Part shown: positions 53,271 through 62,175 of the stretch, piece after piece
Numbering within the stretch: the first letter of the stretch is position 1
Layout of the letters: each line of letters starts with the position of its first letter
Assembly (NCBI RefSeq): GCF_000225345.1
Contig: NC_015977.1
Location: 1,099,501-1,163,500 of the forward strand
Reading direction: 5' to 3'
DNA: 64,000 nucleotides
DNA from: Roseburia hominis A2-183
GTDB lineage: Bacteria > Bacillota > Clostridia > Lachnospirales > Lachnospiraceae
Notes under the pieces: generated by a model
Told to the model about the DNA's origin: nothing
The model's input: only the letters and a program-made list of their open reading frames with translations
Database searches by the model: none
Position numbers and translations under genes: made by a program

Positions 53271-54044
53271 ATGGAGTTTCGTCCCTGTATTGATATACAT
53301 AACGGCAAGGTCAAGCAGATTGTCGGCAGCAGTCTTGCGGATGAGGGAGACCGGGCAGTGGAGAATTTTGTCGCCGGAGCGGATGCTGCGTATTATGCAC
53401 ATCTATATAAGGAAGCGGGACTTCGCGGCGGACATATCATTCTGTTGAATTCGCGAGACAGTGCGTACTATGAGGCGACAAAGGCACAGGCCCTGCAGGC
53501 GCTTGCGGAGTATCCGGGCGGACTTCAGATCGGAGGAGGCATTGATGCTGCGAACGCAAAGCAGTTTCTGGATGCGGGCGCAAGTCATGTGATTGTCACC
53601 TCCTATGTGTTTCGTGACGGAAAAATTGACTATGAACGGCTTGCAACATTGAGGAAAAATGTCGGAAAAGAACATCTGGTTCTGGATCTAAGCTGTGCAA
53701 AGCGGGCGGATGGTTATTATATTGTGACCGATCGCTGGCAGAAAGATACGAGGGAACGTGTGACAACAGAACTTTTGGAACGCCTCGGCAGTGAGTGTGA
53801 CGAGTTTTTAGTACATGCGGTCGATGTGGAGGGTAAGGCAAACGGTATTGAGAGAGAACTTGCAAGTCTGCTTGGCTCCTGGGGCAGGATACCGGTTACC
53901 TATGCCGGCGGAGTGCGGGACTTTGATGACCTTGCACTTTTGAGAGAGCTTGGATGTGACAGGCTGAATGTGACGATCGGAAGTGCACTGGATTTGTTCG
54001 GAGGATCGATGCCTTTTGAAAAAGTTACAGAATATTGCAGATAG
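53271..54044 (+). CDS. hisA: ProFAR isomerase HisA, eukaryote-like type
   Basis: A 257-residue TIM-barrel isomerase: FRPCIDIHNGKVKQIVG opens it, QIGGGIDAANAKQFLDAGA, VLDLSCAKR and TYAGGVRDFDDL follow. The text, with long WQKDTRERV-type segment, resembles the HisA form of plants and fungi and not the common bacterial one; this form is known from Clostridia. It isomerises ProFAR to PRFAR in histidine synthesis. No other his genes are next to it. The ATG follows AAGGAGG. It is separated from glnA by eight copies of a 19-bp repeat. Confidence 0.9.
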   Translation: MEFRPCIDIHNGKVKQIVGSSLADEGDRAVENFVAGADAAYYAHLYKEAGLRGGHIILLNSRDSAYYEATKAQALQALAEYPGGLQIGGGIDAANAKQFLDAGASHVIVTSYVFRDGKIDYERLATLRKNVGKEHLVLDLSCAKRADGYYIVTDRWQKDTRERVTTELLERLGSECDEFLVHAVDVEGKANGIERELASLLGSWGRIPVTYAGGVRDFDDLALLRELGCDRLNVTIGSALDLFGGSMPFEKVTEYCR

Positions 54045-54059
54045 CAGGAGAAGAATCGC

Positions 54060-54211
54060 GACAGTGAGAAAAGATCACGGCAGTGAGGAAGGAACTTGAC
54101 AGTGAGAAAAGATCACGACAGTGAGGAAAGACCGTGACAGTGAGAAAAGATCACGACAGTGAGGAAAGACCGCGACAGTGAGAAAAGATCACGGCAGTGA
54201 GGAAAGATCAT
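54060..54211 (+). repeat. eight tandem 19-bp units before glnA
   Basis: Units start at 54060, 54079, 54098, 54117, 54136, 54155, 54174 and 54193. Odd units read GACAGTGAGAAAAGATCAC, even ones are G(A/G)CAGTGAGGAA(A/G) variants, so a 38-bp pair is repeated four times. TCAC-GACA-GTGA at unit borders can form 4-bp hairpins. There are no spacers of CRISPR type. Confidence 0.92.
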
Positions 54212-54237
54212 GGCAGTGGAAGATGGAGGAGAAGAAA

Positions 54238-55569
54238 ATGAGCAAGTACACAAAGCAGGATATTATCCGAATCGTGGAGGAAGAGGATGTGGAGTTCATC
54301 AGGCTCCAGTTTACCGATATGTTCGGGACACTCAAGAATGTGGCAATCACGTCCAGCCAGCTTGAGAAAGCATTGAACAATGAATGTATGTTTGACGGGT
54401 CCTCCATTGAGGGATTTGTGAGAATTGAAGAGTCGGACATGTATCTGTATCCGGATCTGGATACGTTTGTAATCTTTCCGTGGCGGCCACAGCAGGGAAA
54501 AGTTGCCAGAATCATCTGTGATATTTATACCGCAGACCGCAAACCGTTTGAGGGAGATCCGCGGTATGCTTTAAAGAAGGCGGTGGCAGATGCGGAATCT
54601 ATGGGATACCGTTTTGATGTCGGGCCGGAATGTGAATTTTTCCTGTTTAATCAGGATGAGGATGGACAGCCGACAACGATGAGCACGGAGCGTGCCGGAT
54701 ATTTTGATCTGGGACCGGTTGATCTCGGGGAGAATGCAAGAAGAGATATGGTGCTGACATTAGAGGATATGGGCTATGAAATAGAGGCGTCCCATCACGA
54801 GGTAGCACCGGCGCAGCATGAGATTGACTTTAAATATGACGAGGCGTTAAAAACAGCGGACAATATCATGACATTCAAGCTTGCGGTAAAGACCATTGCA
54901 AAGCGGCACGGCATGTTTGCAAGCTTTATGCCAAAGCCGAAGTACGGGGTGAATGGTTCCGGAATGCATGTGAATATGTCGCTTTCCAAGAATGGTCGGA
55001 ACATTTTTGACGATCCGGACGGGGAGAACGGACTGAGCAGGGAAGCTTACTGGTTTATCGGCGGCATTATGAACCATATGAGAGCCATGACTGCAATTAC
55101 CAATCCGCTTGTCAATTCCTATAAGCGTCTTGTCCCGGGATATGAGGCGCCGATTTATATCGCATGGTCCATGACAAACCGCAGTCCGCTGATCCGGATT
55201 CCGGTATCGCGCGGCAGCAGAACCAGAGTGGAACTGCGCTGCCCGGATTCGGCAGCAAACCCGTATCTTACGCTCGCGGTGTGTCTGGAAGCCGGACTGG
55301 ATGGAATCCGCCGGCAGATCGATCCGCCGGCTGCCGTGACTGAGAATATATTCGAGATGCGGCTGTCGCAGATTAAGAAGCAGGGAATCGAATCACTTCC
55401 GGCGGATCTGGGAGAAGCGGTCGAAGCATTTAAGGCAGATCCTTACATTCGGGAAGTACTTGGCGAACATATCAGCGAGAAGTACAGCGAGGCAAAGATG
55501 GCAGAGTGGGCAGATTATCGTGCGCAGGTGACAGGCTGGGAAATTGACAATTACCTTTATAAAATATAG
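54238..55569 (+). CDS. glnA: glutamine synthetase type I
   Basis: A 443-residue GSI-alpha-type enzyme. [57 protein letters not shown] and [20 protein letters not shown] cover the active site. The adenylylation tyrosine segment of GSI-beta is absent. It makes glutamine from glutamate and ammonia. The ATG at 54238 is chosen for GGAGGAG eight bases upstream, which excludes the repeat DNA from the protein. An ANTAR-domain gene follows within 24 bp, pointing to control by antitermination. Confidence 0.97.
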   Translation: MSKYTKQDIIRIVEEEDVEFIRLQFTDMFGTLKNVAITSSQLEKALNNECMFDGSSIEGFVRIEESDMYLYPDLDTFVIFPWRPQQGKVARIICDIYTADRKPFEGDPRYALKKAVADAESMGYRFDVGPECEFFLFNQDEDGQPTTMSTERAGYFDLGPVDLGENARRDMVLTLEDMGYEIEASHHEVAPAQHEIDFKYDEALKTADNIMTFKLAVKTIAKRHGMFASFMPKPKYGVNGSGMHVNMSLSKNGRNIFDDPDGENGLSREAYWFIGGIMNHMRAMTAITNPLVNSYKRLVPGYEAPIYIAWSMTNRSPLIRIPVSRGSRTRVELRCPDSAANPYLTLAVCLEAGLDGIRRQIDPPAAVTENIFEMRLSQIKKQGIESLPADLGEAVEAFKADPYIREVLGEHISEKYSEAKMAEWADYRAQVTGWEIDNYLYKI

Positions 55570-55593
55570 AGCCTGGATGCAAAGGGGATAGAA

Positions 55594-56139
55594 TTGACAA
55601 ATATTATTGTTGCATTTCCCAAACAGGATAATGCCCGCAATATCAAAAAAATACTGATGCAGAACGGTCATCATGTCGATGCAGTCTGCAGCACCGGAGC
55701 GCAGGTGTTACAGAGCGCCGGTGAACTTGGCGGCGGGATTGTCGTGTGCGGGTATCGTTTTGTGGATATGATGTACACAGAACTGCACGAATATCTGCCG
55801 GTACAATTTGAAATGCTGTTGGTTGCGTCTCCTGCAAACTGTGGAAACCGGGATGTGGAGAATCTGGTCTGCCTTGCCACGCCGCTTAAGGTAAACGAGC
55901 TGTTAGATACGGTGGAGATGATGGAATATACCATCACCAGGCGCAGAAAAAAGTTGAAGCAGATTCCGAAGGAGCGCACGAAGGAGGAACAGGAGCTGAT
56001 AAATGAGGCAAAAGCACTTCTGATGGAACGTAACAATCTGTCGGAGGAAGAGGCGCATCGGTACATACAGAAACGCAGCATGGATAATGGAACCGGTCTG
56101 ACAGAAACAGCCCAGATGATTTTAAGTTTGCTTGCCTGA
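55594..56139 (+). CDS. ANTAR-domain RNA-binding regulator
   Basis: A 181-residue response-regulator-like protein. The N-terminal 115 residues look like a receiver domain (IIVAFPKQDNARNIKKILMQ), but the phosphorylated aspartate is unclear (GIVVCGYRFVD has a cysteine in place), so it may be a pseudo-receiver. The C-terminal ANTAR three-helix part (EEQELINEAKALLMERNNLSEEEAHRYIQKRSM) binds RNA hairpins and prevents termination, as in EutV and NasR. It starts with TTG after AAGGGGATAGAA. Pairing with glnA is seen in other Clostridia and suggests nitrogen-responsive control. Confidence 0.88.
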   Translation: MTNIIVAFPKQDNARNIKKILMQNGHHVDAVCSTGAQVLQSAGELGGGIVVCGYRFVDMMYTELHEYLPVQFEMLLVASPANCGNRDVENLVCLATPLKVNELLDTVEMMEYTITRRRKKLKQIPKERTKEEQELINEAKALLMERNNLSEEEAHRYIQKRSMDNGTGLTETAQMILSLLA

Positions 56140-56151
56140 TGAGTGAGAGAG

Positions 56152-56183
56152 AGGATTGCCGCAGATGCGGCGGTCCTTTTTTT
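56152..56183 (+). terminator. terminator after the ANTAR gene
   Basis: An 11-bp stem AGGATTGCCGC/GCGGCGGTCCT with AGAT loop is followed by six or seven T, which continue into the second copy of the dispersed repeat. Confidence 0.88.
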
Positions 56184-56232
56184 GTAATAGGAAATATCGT
56201 TCCTGTTATACAAAAACGCTCCGCGGGGATGC
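56183..56232 (+). repeat. dispersed hairpin repeat, copy 2
   Basis: TGTAATAGGAA (56183-56193) with TTCCTGTTATACA (56200-56212), then AAAACGCTCCGCGGGGATGC. It matches the element at 10897-10952 in stem, spacing and the GC-rich flank. Confidence 0.8.
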
Positions 56233-56411
56233 ATACCCGTGCGAATAGGAAAAGTCGCAGACAGGAGAATTTTGTTTACCAGGAATCAAAAAGTGCTTGC
56301 GGATTGGATTTAAGTATGAGATAATGGGTGACAGAGAGTGGCAATGCGTTGTGTCGTTGGCGACATTTTGAAAGAGAACGAATTCTGCATGGAAGGAATA
56401 AGGAGAGAGAC

Positions 56412-57626
56412 ATGTACAAGATCAATGATAATTATCAGAAACTTCCGGGAAGCTACCTTTTCAGTACGATTGCAAAGAAGGTAAATGCCTACAGCGAAGC
56501 AAATCCGGACAAAAAGATTATCCGCCTTGGCATCGGTGACGTGACACAGCCGATTGCACCGGCAATTATTGAAGCTATGCATAAAGCCGTCGATGAGATG
56601 GGGCATGCGGAGACTTTTCACGGATATGCACCGGATCTGGGATATGAATTTCTGCGCAGCGCAATCGTGAAGAACGATTATCAGGCAAGAGGATGCGATA
56701 TTACGGTTGATGAAATTTTTGTATCGGACGGAGCAAAGAGCGATTCCGGTAATATTCAGGAGATTTTTGCACAGAATAACCGCATTGCAGTGTGTGATCC
56801 GGTCTACCCGGTATATGTGGATTCCAATGTTATGGCGGGACGTACCGGTACTTATGATCCGGAGACGGAGATGTGGAGCGATGTGATCTACATGCCGTGT
56901 ACGATGGAGAATAATTTTGTGCCGGAGTTTCCGAAAGAGACACCGGATATCATCTATCTGTGTCTGCCGAACAATCCGACCGGTACCACCATCACAAAAG
57001 ATCAGCTGCAGGGCTGGGTAGATTATGCAAATAAGAACAAAGCGGTCATTATTTACGATGCAGCGTATGAGGCTTATATTTCAGAGGAAAATGTGGCGCA
57101 CTCCATCTATGAGTGTGAGGGTGCCAAGACCTGTGCGATTGAACTGAAGAGTTTCTCTAAGAATGCCGGTTTTACCGGGGTGCGTCTGGGTTATACGGTT
57201 GTTCCGAAGGAATTAAAGTGCGGTGAGGTATCGCTGAATGCTATGTGGGCAAGACGTCACGGAACCAAGTTCAACGGTGCGCCGTACATTGTGCAGCGGG
57301 CAGGAGAGGCTGTTTATTCCGAGGCAGGAAAGACACAGTTAAAAGAGCAGGTTGCTTACTATATGAAGAATGCGAAAGCGATCAAGCAGGGATTAAGGGA
57401 TGCCGGTTACACGGTGTTCGGTGGTGTGAATGCGCCGTATATCTGGCTGAAGACACCAGGAGAGATGACATCCTGGGAATTCTTTGACGATCTGCTCGCA
57501 CGCGCCAACGTGGTTGGAACACCTGGTTCCGGATTCGGACCGAGCGGTGAGGGATATTTCCGGTTGACGGCATTCGGAAGCTATGAGAATACACTGGCAG
57601 CGTTAGAGCGCATTAAGATGCTGTAG
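56412..57626 (+). CDS. dapL: LL-diaminopimelate aminotransferase
   Basis: A 404-residue class I aminotransferase of the DapL family. [18 protein letters not shown] and [12 protein letters not shown] are family signatures; [13 protein letters not shown] binds PLP phosphate, CLPNNPTGT the substrate region, and the Schiff-base lysine is in [16 protein letters not shown]. It forms LL-diaminopimelate from tetrahydrodipicolinate and glutamate in one step, replacing four enzymes in lysine and peptidoglycan synthesis. The ATG at 56412 follows AAGGAGAGAG; the frame upstream is not family-like. A terminator follows. Confidence 0.96.
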   Translation: MYKINDNYQKLPGSYLFSTIAKKVNAYSEANPDKKIIRLGIGDVTQPIAPAIIEAMHKAVDEMGHAETFHGYAPDLGYEFLRSAIVKNDYQARGCDITVDEIFVSDGAKSDSGNIQEIFAQNNRIAVCDPVYPVYVDSNVMAGRTGTYDPETEMWSDVIYMPCTMENNFVPEFPKETPDIIYLCLPNNPTGTTITKDQLQGWVDYANKNKAVIIYDAAYEAYISEENVAHSIYECEGAKTCAIELKSFSKNAGFTGVRLGYTVVPKELKCGEVSLNAMWARRHGTKFNGAPYIVQRAGEAVYSEAGKTQLKEQVAYYMKNAKAIKQGLRDAGYTVFGGVNAPYIWLKTPGEMTSWEFFDDLLARANVVGTPGSGFGPSGEGYFRLTAFGSYENTLAALERIKML

Positions 57627-57655
57627 GAACATCACAACAAAAAGCATTAGACAGA

Positions 57656-57690
57656 GGAGACATGGCAAGTGAAGACCGTGTCTCCTTTTT
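57656..57690 (+). terminator. terminator after dapL
   Basis: GGAGACATGG pairs with CCGTGTCTCC (10 bp, one G-T) and is followed by five T. Confidence 0.85.
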
Positions 57691-57789
57691 GCAAATACAA
57701 AGAACGCCGGATTGAGAAAATTTGCTGACGGGTATTGCGTCAAAGGATTTTAGGAAAGGCATCTGTTGATTTCATGAGAGGAGAATTAA

Positions 57790-59292
57790 GTGCTGTTTCA
57801 TTCGTTTTCATTCCTTTTGTTTTTCCCGCTGGTGACGGGAATGTATTTTCTGATACCAAAGAGGGCAAAACAGTTATGGCTGCTTGTGGCGAGCTATTAT
57901 TTTTATATGAGCTGGAATGTGCAGTATGGCTGTCTGATTCTGCTTGTGACCGCAATCGGTTATGGGGGCGGACTTTTGCTGGCACAAAATAAAGTACGAC
58001 AAGGGAAGAGACGTCTGGCGGTGCTGACCGGCAGCGTGCTTGTGTGTGTCGGAATCCTCTTTTTTTTCAAATATTCTGCTTTTGCAGTGCAGAATATCAA
58101 CGAATTGCTCCGTGCGGTGGGAAGCGTGCGGGCGTTAAGGGTGCCGGATCTCATTCTTCCGGTCGGAATATCTTTTTACACGTTCCAGACCATCGGGTAC
58201 CTGATCGATGTCTGGAAAGGGAAGACAGAAGCGGAAAAAAGTTTCCTGCGTTTTGCGCTGTTTGTGTCATTTTTCCCGCAGCTTGTTGCGGGGCCGATCG
58301 AGCGGAGCAGCAGTCTGCTTGCACAGCTGCGGGAGCCGGCAGAGTTTGACTATGACAGGGTAAAGGACGGACTGCTTCTGATGCTGTGGGGGTATTTTGA
58401 AAAAATGTGGATTGCGGATCGTGCTGCGATTCTGGTCGATCAGGTCTATCAGGATTACCGGAATTATTCCTCCGGCATGCTTGTGTTTGCCACGGTGCTG
58501 TTTGCGGTACAGATCTACTGTGATTTCGGCGGTTACAGCCATATTGCCATCGGGGCGGCGCAGGTGCTTGGCATCCGCCTGATGGATAATTTCCGACAGC
58601 CCTATTTTGCAGTGAATTGCCGGGAATTCTGGAGACGATGGCATATCAGTCTCTCGAGCTGGTTCCGCGACTATCTGTATTTCCCGCTGGGAGGAAGCCG
58701 CGGCAGCAGTGGGAGAACCGCTGTAAACCTGATGATAACATTTCTTGTCAGCGGGCTCTGGCATGGCGCAGGCTGGCACTATGTGGTGTGGGGAGCAATC
58801 CATGGAAGCTATCAGGTGGCTGGCAGAGGCATCAGATATGTAAGTGAGGCCGCGCAAAAGAGGCTGCCGGAGAAAAAGATACGTTTTTTTTCGGAAAAAA
58901 TGCAGGGACTGACGCGCGCTGCCCGGATTTGTGTGACATTTATCCTCACGGATTTTGCGTGGCTTTTTTTCAGGGCAGATCATCTGGGACGAGCTGTGGC
59001 GATGCTTCGGCGGATTGTGCAAAACGGTAACTGGCTGGGACAGTTTACCGATGGCACATTATTTGGCATGGGGCTTTGCAGACTGGAGGTGTATCAGCTG
59101 GCATTTACCATCGGAGTTCTGCTTGTAGTGGATATCCTGCATGAATCCGGGATTTCCATACGTGCCTGGCTTGCAAAGCAGGTGCTTGTGATTCGCTGGA
59201 GTATTTACATGCTGGTTCTTCTGGGATTTGTCGTGCTGTTGCTGCAGAATTACGGAAGAGCGGCGGCGGAGTTTCTTTATTTTCAATTTTAG
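57790..59292 (+). CDS. MBOAT-family O-acyltransferase (AlgI/DltB-like)
   Basis: A 500-residue polytopic membrane protein with about 11 helices. MBOAT marks include VASYYFYMSWN near the start, ILPVGISFYTFQTIGYLID, FFPQLVAGPIERS, NFRQPYFAVNCREFWRRWHISLSSWFRDYLYFPLGG (read in parts) and the catalytic histidine in SGLWHGAGWHYVVWG. Such proteins move acetyl groups across the membrane onto exopolysaccharide or teichoic acid. It starts with GTG after GAGGAGAATTA. An SGNH-like partner gene follows by 9 bp, the usual pairing in acetylation systems. Confidence 0.93.
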   Translation: MLFHSFSFLLFFPLVTGMYFLIPKRAKQLWLLVASYYFYMSWNVQYGCLILLVTAIGYGGGLLLAQNKVRQGKRRLAVLTGSVLVCVGILFFFKYSAFAVQNINELLRAVGSVRALRVPDLILPVGISFYTFQTIGYLIDVWKGKTEAEKSFLRFALFVSFFPQLVAGPIERSSSLLAQLREPAEFDYDRVKDGLLLMLWGYFEKMWIADRAAILVDQVYQDYRNYSSGMLVFATVLFAVQIYCDFGGYSHIAIGAAQVLGIRLMDNFRQPYFAVNCREFWRRWHISLSSWFRDYLYFPLGGSRGSSGRTAVNLMITFLVSGLWHGAGWHYVVWGAIHGSYQVAGRGIRYVSEAAQKRLPEKKIRFFSEKMQGLTRAARICVTFILTDFAWLFFRADHLGRAVAMLRRIVQNGNWLGQFTDGTLFGMGLCRLEVYQLAFTIGVLLVVDILHESGISIRAWLAKQVLVIRWSIYMLVLLGFVVLLLQNYGRAAAEFLYFQF

Positions 59293-59301
59293 GAGGAAGG
59301 C

Positions 59302-60261
59302 ATGAAGCGTTTTACAAAAAAGTTGATCGCCTTTTTAGGAATATTTGCGGTACTGCTTCTGACCTTTGATCTGTTGTCGGCGACGGAGAGATTTCGCGGT
59401 GTGTTTGCCGCGTTGACGGACAGCAGTGATTACGAGGAGGGAGCCGAGCGGGAAGTGGCTGCGTATCTTGCAAAGAGCAGAACGCCGGGCAGTTACACGA
59501 AGCTGTTGGTCGGTGACAGTGTCTGCGCACAGATGACGGAAGCGTTTTATGATTGTAATCAACAATACTGTCTGGTCGGAAATAATCGCGCGCTGACCAT
59601 GGCGGGGGAATATCTTCTGGTAAAAGAATTTCTGGAGACGCATGAGAATGTCTCGGAAGTCTGGCTGATGGCGGGACCGGATCTGCTTCAGACGTCGATT
59701 GATGCCACATACAGCTATTCTTATGTGGTTCTTCCGTTTTTGCAGGCGGATCTGCTGGGCGAACTTGACGAGGAGACCGCAGAGGAAATGGAGGAGACGT
59801 TCGGAAGCTTTTTCCTGAAAAAGCCGGTGGCAGAACTGATCGCCGGTTCGGCGGTAAACCGCAAGCTGTATTTGAATTATGTGAAGGAGCGGGAGGAAGC
59901 GGCGAAGAAGGGGAAAAGCGGAGATGACCGGACAGACGGCATGTCTGATCTGGCAGAGCGCTATCTGCGGAAAATTTACGAATTGTGCGACACGCAGGGG
60001 GTGGCATGCTATCTGATCCCCGATCCGCTGGCAGATACACCGGCGCGCCGCAAGCAGGTGGAGCAGATCCGGCAGGATTTTGAAACACGGGGATTGGAGC
60101 GGCTTTTCCCGGATTATTTTTCTGAAATTACCTATTATCCGGCGGACCAGTTTTCGGACGGAATTCATTTTGGCAGACCGTACAATACAAAGGAAGTGTA
60201 CCGCGAAAAATTAAGAGAACTGTATCTGGACAGAGGGTATCTGGATGGATTTCAAATATGA
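59302..60261 (+). CDS. SGNH-hydrolase-like partner of the MBOAT protein
   Basis: A 319-residue protein with an N-terminal membrane anchor (LIAFLGIFAVLLLTFDLL) and an extracytoplasmic domain. LLVGDSVCAQM gives the GDS block with serine and DGIHF near 291 the D-x-x-H pair, so an SGNH/AlgX-AlgJ-like acetyl transfer or esterase fold is likely. Paired with the MBOAT gene before it, it would accept the acetyl group and put it on a surface polymer. The ATG follows TTAGGAGGAAGGC. Similarity outside these motifs is not recognised. Confidence 0.78.
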   Translation: MKRFTKKLIAFLGIFAVLLLTFDLLSATERFRGVFAALTDSSDYEEGAEREVAAYLAKSRTPGSYTKLLVGDSVCAQMTEAFYDCNQQYCLVGNNRALTMAGEYLLVKEFLETHENVSEVWLMAGPDLLQTSIDATYSYSYVVLPFLQADLLGELDEETAEEMEETFGSFFLKKPVAELIAGSAVNRKLYLNYVKEREEAAKKGKSGDDRTDGMSDLAERYLRKIYELCDTQGVACYLIPDPLADTPARRKQVEQIRQDFETRGLERLFPDYFSEITYYPADQFSDGIHFGRPYNTKEVYREKLRELYLDRGYLDGFQI

Positions 60262-60379
60262 GCCTGAACGGAGTCTGCTTCCTGTTTTGTGTAGAATGCA
60301 GCACAAAGAATGGATGGAATTATAGCCGGGCAGCAGTGTGGTGCCAAATATGGCACTCGAAAGAAATACGATAAAAAGC

Positions 60380-60407
60380 TTGACAAAACACGATATCAAT
60401 GTATAAT
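60380..60407 (+). promoter_or_regulatory. sigma-A-type promoter of the permease gene
   Basis: TTGACA (60380-60385) and TATAAT (60402-60407) with a 16-bp spacer; an array of TGCAAA motifs follows immediately. Confidence 0.75.
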
Positions 60408-60413
60408 ACAAAA

Positions 60414-60465
60414 TGCAAATGAGTTGCAAATGCATGCAGGTTGCAAAAACGAATGATTTGCAAAA
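60414..60465 (+). promoter_or_regulatory. TGCAAA motif array, candidate metalloregulator operator
   Basis: Four TGCAAA motifs start at 60414, 60425, 60442 and 60459, two of them in TTGCAAA(T/A), overlapping the expected transcription start of the permease gene. A Fur-family gene lies just downstream of that permease. Binding by this regulator is an inference. Confidence 0.5.
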
Positions 60466-60532
60466 GTGTGCATCATGCAGGGAAGACAGTATATCAGGCG
60501 GCGATGCTGCATCGCCAGGGAGGAATGATTTT

Positions 60533-61387
60533 ATGCTGGATGTATTATTGGATACAGTGCTTGACAGCGTCAGGCTTTTGCCGTTTTTATTTTTGACCTA
60601 TCTTTTTATGGAGGCATTGGAACATCATACGGGAAGCAGGCTGAGCCGGAAGATACAGTCCGCTGGAAAATGGGGACCTGTGTGGGGCGGTCTGCTCGGT
60701 GTGATTCCGCAGTGCGGGTTTTCGGCAGCGGCATCGAGTCTTTTTGCCGGAAGAGTCATTACAGTCGGAACGCTGGTCGCCATCTATTTGTCCACTTCGG
60801 ATGAGATGCTCCCGATTCTGATTTCGGAGTCGGTGCCGGTGGCGACGATTGTGAAAATTCTTGGCAGTAAGGTGATCATTGCCGTGTTGTCCGGTCTGAT
60901 CGTGGAACTGGTATATGTGAGACTTTTGAAGAAGCAGGAAAAAGAGATGGATATTCATGTCGTGTGTGAGGAGGAGCATTGTCATTGCGAGGATGGGATT
61001 GTGGTTTCCGCGTTTAAGCATACGGTAAAGATCTTTTGTTTTATTTTCCTGATTTCACTGGTATTAAACGGTGTGATCGGGCTGATCGGAGAGGAAACGC
61101 TGGCGGGACTGTTTTCCGGACTTCCGGTTGTGGGAGAGCTGATTGCTGCCCTCGTGGGGCTGATCCCGAACTGTGCGTCGTCCGTTGTAATCACACAGTT
61201 GTATCTGGATGGAATTATCCGGTCGGGCGCCATGATGGCAGGACTTTTGGTGAATGCCGGTGTGGGATTTCTGGTACTGTTCCGGCTGAACCGCGACTAT
61301 AAGCAGAATGCGGCCATCATCGCTACCATGTATGTGCTCGGTGTGCTCTGGGGTGTCATGATTGAAGCATGTGGAATTGTATTTTAG
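60533..61387 (+). CDS. permease of the putative metal/arsenic efflux type
   Basis: A 284-residue membrane protein with about eight helices in two similar halves. Each half has a cysteine motif: GVIPQCGFSAAASSLF and GLIPNCASSVVITQLYL. A central cytoplasmic loop is rich in histidine, cysteine and glutamate (DIHVVCEEEHCHCEDG), a likely metal sensor. The pattern resembles permeases named as arsenic, copper or zinc efflux, or putative manganese transporters. It starts at 60533 after GGGAGGAATGATTTT. The metal cannot be told; the next gene encodes a Fur-family regulator, which supports a divalent metal. Confidence 0.82.
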   Translation: MLDVLLDTVLDSVRLLPFLFLTYLFMEALEHHTGSRLSRKIQSAGKWGPVWGGLLGVIPQCGFSAAASSLFAGRVITVGTLVAIYLSTSDEMLPILISESVPVATIVKILGSKVIIAVLSGLIVELVYVRLLKKQEKEMDIHVVCEEEHCHCEDGIVVSAFKHTVKIFCFIFLISLVLNGVIGLIGEETLAGLFSGLPVVGELIAALVGLIPNCASSVVITQLYLDGIIRSGAMMAGLLVNAGVGFLVLFRLNRDYKQNAAIIATMYVLGVLWGVMIEACGIVF

Positions 61388-61693
61388 GAGACAGGGATAT
61401 GGTTTCACAGACTTTTGCCGAAGCGTAAAAATGTGATATAATGTTCGCGAAGGCAAAAGTGAGCATGGAGCAAAGACGGACGCGCATGCTTGCATGCGTC
61501 GGGCGGATATGTTCCATGTGAACATGCCCGCGAGTCCGGGAAAACGGAGTTTTTCCGGACTTTTGCCGAAGCGTAGTTGATATAATGAACTCTGACGAGT
61601 TCATATTAGAAGTTCCTGCGGAACTTCGGATGCGCAGAAGTCGGCGCAGAAAAGATGATATAATGAAAATAGATGCAGTTGCGGAGGGATGAG
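61388..61693 (+). other. hairpin-rich intergenic region with repeated promoter-like GATATAATG
   Basis: No gene is present. The sequence holds a dense row of inverted repeats: ACTTTTGCC/GGCAAAAGT (61411-61460), a GCATGC palindrome near 61485, ATGTTC/GAACAT (61509-61525), GTCCGG/CCGGAC (61534-61560), ATGAACTC/GAGTTCAT (61585-61604), GAAGTTCC/GGAACTTC (61610-61628) and TGCGC/GCGCA (61631-61648). A 17-bp direct repeat ACTTTTGCCGAAGCGTA occurs at 61411 and 61559. GATATAATG occurs at 61435, 61579 and 61657. Confidence 0.7.
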
Positions 61694-62104
61694 ATGGCAG
61701 GAAGTGGATATGCGACAAACAGCCGCAGAAAGATTCTTGATTTTTTAAAAAGCAACAGTGACCGGACCGTGACAGCGGCGGATATCGATCAATATCTGAA
61801 GCGAAATGGCGATGCCGTCAATATCACGACGATTTACCGTTATCTGGATAAGCTTGCCACAGATGGTACCGTCATGAAATATGTGGCGGAGGCGGGAGGC
61901 AAGGCAGTGTATCAGTACGTGGAACTGGGACAGCACTGCGATGAGCATCTTCATCTGAAATGTGTCAAATGCGGATGTATCATTCATCTCGACTGCGGAT
62001 TTATGGATGAGATTGCAGAGCACATTCAAAAGGATCACGGATTTCAGCTGCAGTGCAAAAATTCCATATTATACGGTATCTGTAAAGATTGCAGACAGGA
62101 ATAG
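61694..62104 (+). CDS. Fur-family metal-dependent regulator
   Basis: A 136-residue Fur/Zur/PerR-type repressor. The N-terminal winged helix includes ITTIYRYLDKLATDGTVMKY; the C-terminal dimer domain has the histidine-cysteine sites HCDEHLHLKCVKCGCIIHLDC and the last pair CKDC, forming the structural zinc site. The PerR-type oxidation cannot be judged. It likely controls the permease gene upstream, which carries a TGCAAA array. The ATG at 61694 is preferred over 61673 because GGAGGG lies just before it. Its 3' end overlaps a terminator. Confidence 0.92.
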   Translation: MAGSGYATNSRRKILDFLKSNSDRTVTAADIDQYLKRNGDAVNITTIYRYLDKLATDGTVMKYVAEAGGKAVYQYVELGQHCDEHLHLKCVKCGCIIHLDCGFMDEIAEHIQKDHGFQLQCKNSILYGICKDCRQE

Positions 62105-62120
62105 TCTGCAGTCTTTTTTT
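62087..62120 (+). terminator. terminator after the Fur-family gene
   Basis: GATTGCAGAC pairs with GTCTGCAGTC and is followed by seven T; the left arm lies in the last codons of the gene. Confidence 0.88.
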
Positions 62121-62175
62121 ATATAATGAACAAAATGACCATGACAGTGAGGAATGGAAAACGGAGCAGAAAGGA

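Noticed and set aside
54060..54211. CRISPR array
   Set aside because: The 19-bp units are directly adjacent without spacers, and no cas genes are in the window.
62089..62175. Longer N-terminus for the M23 peptidase
   Set aside because: It would begin inside the terminator of the Fur-family gene, and the added residues are not a plausible signal sequence.
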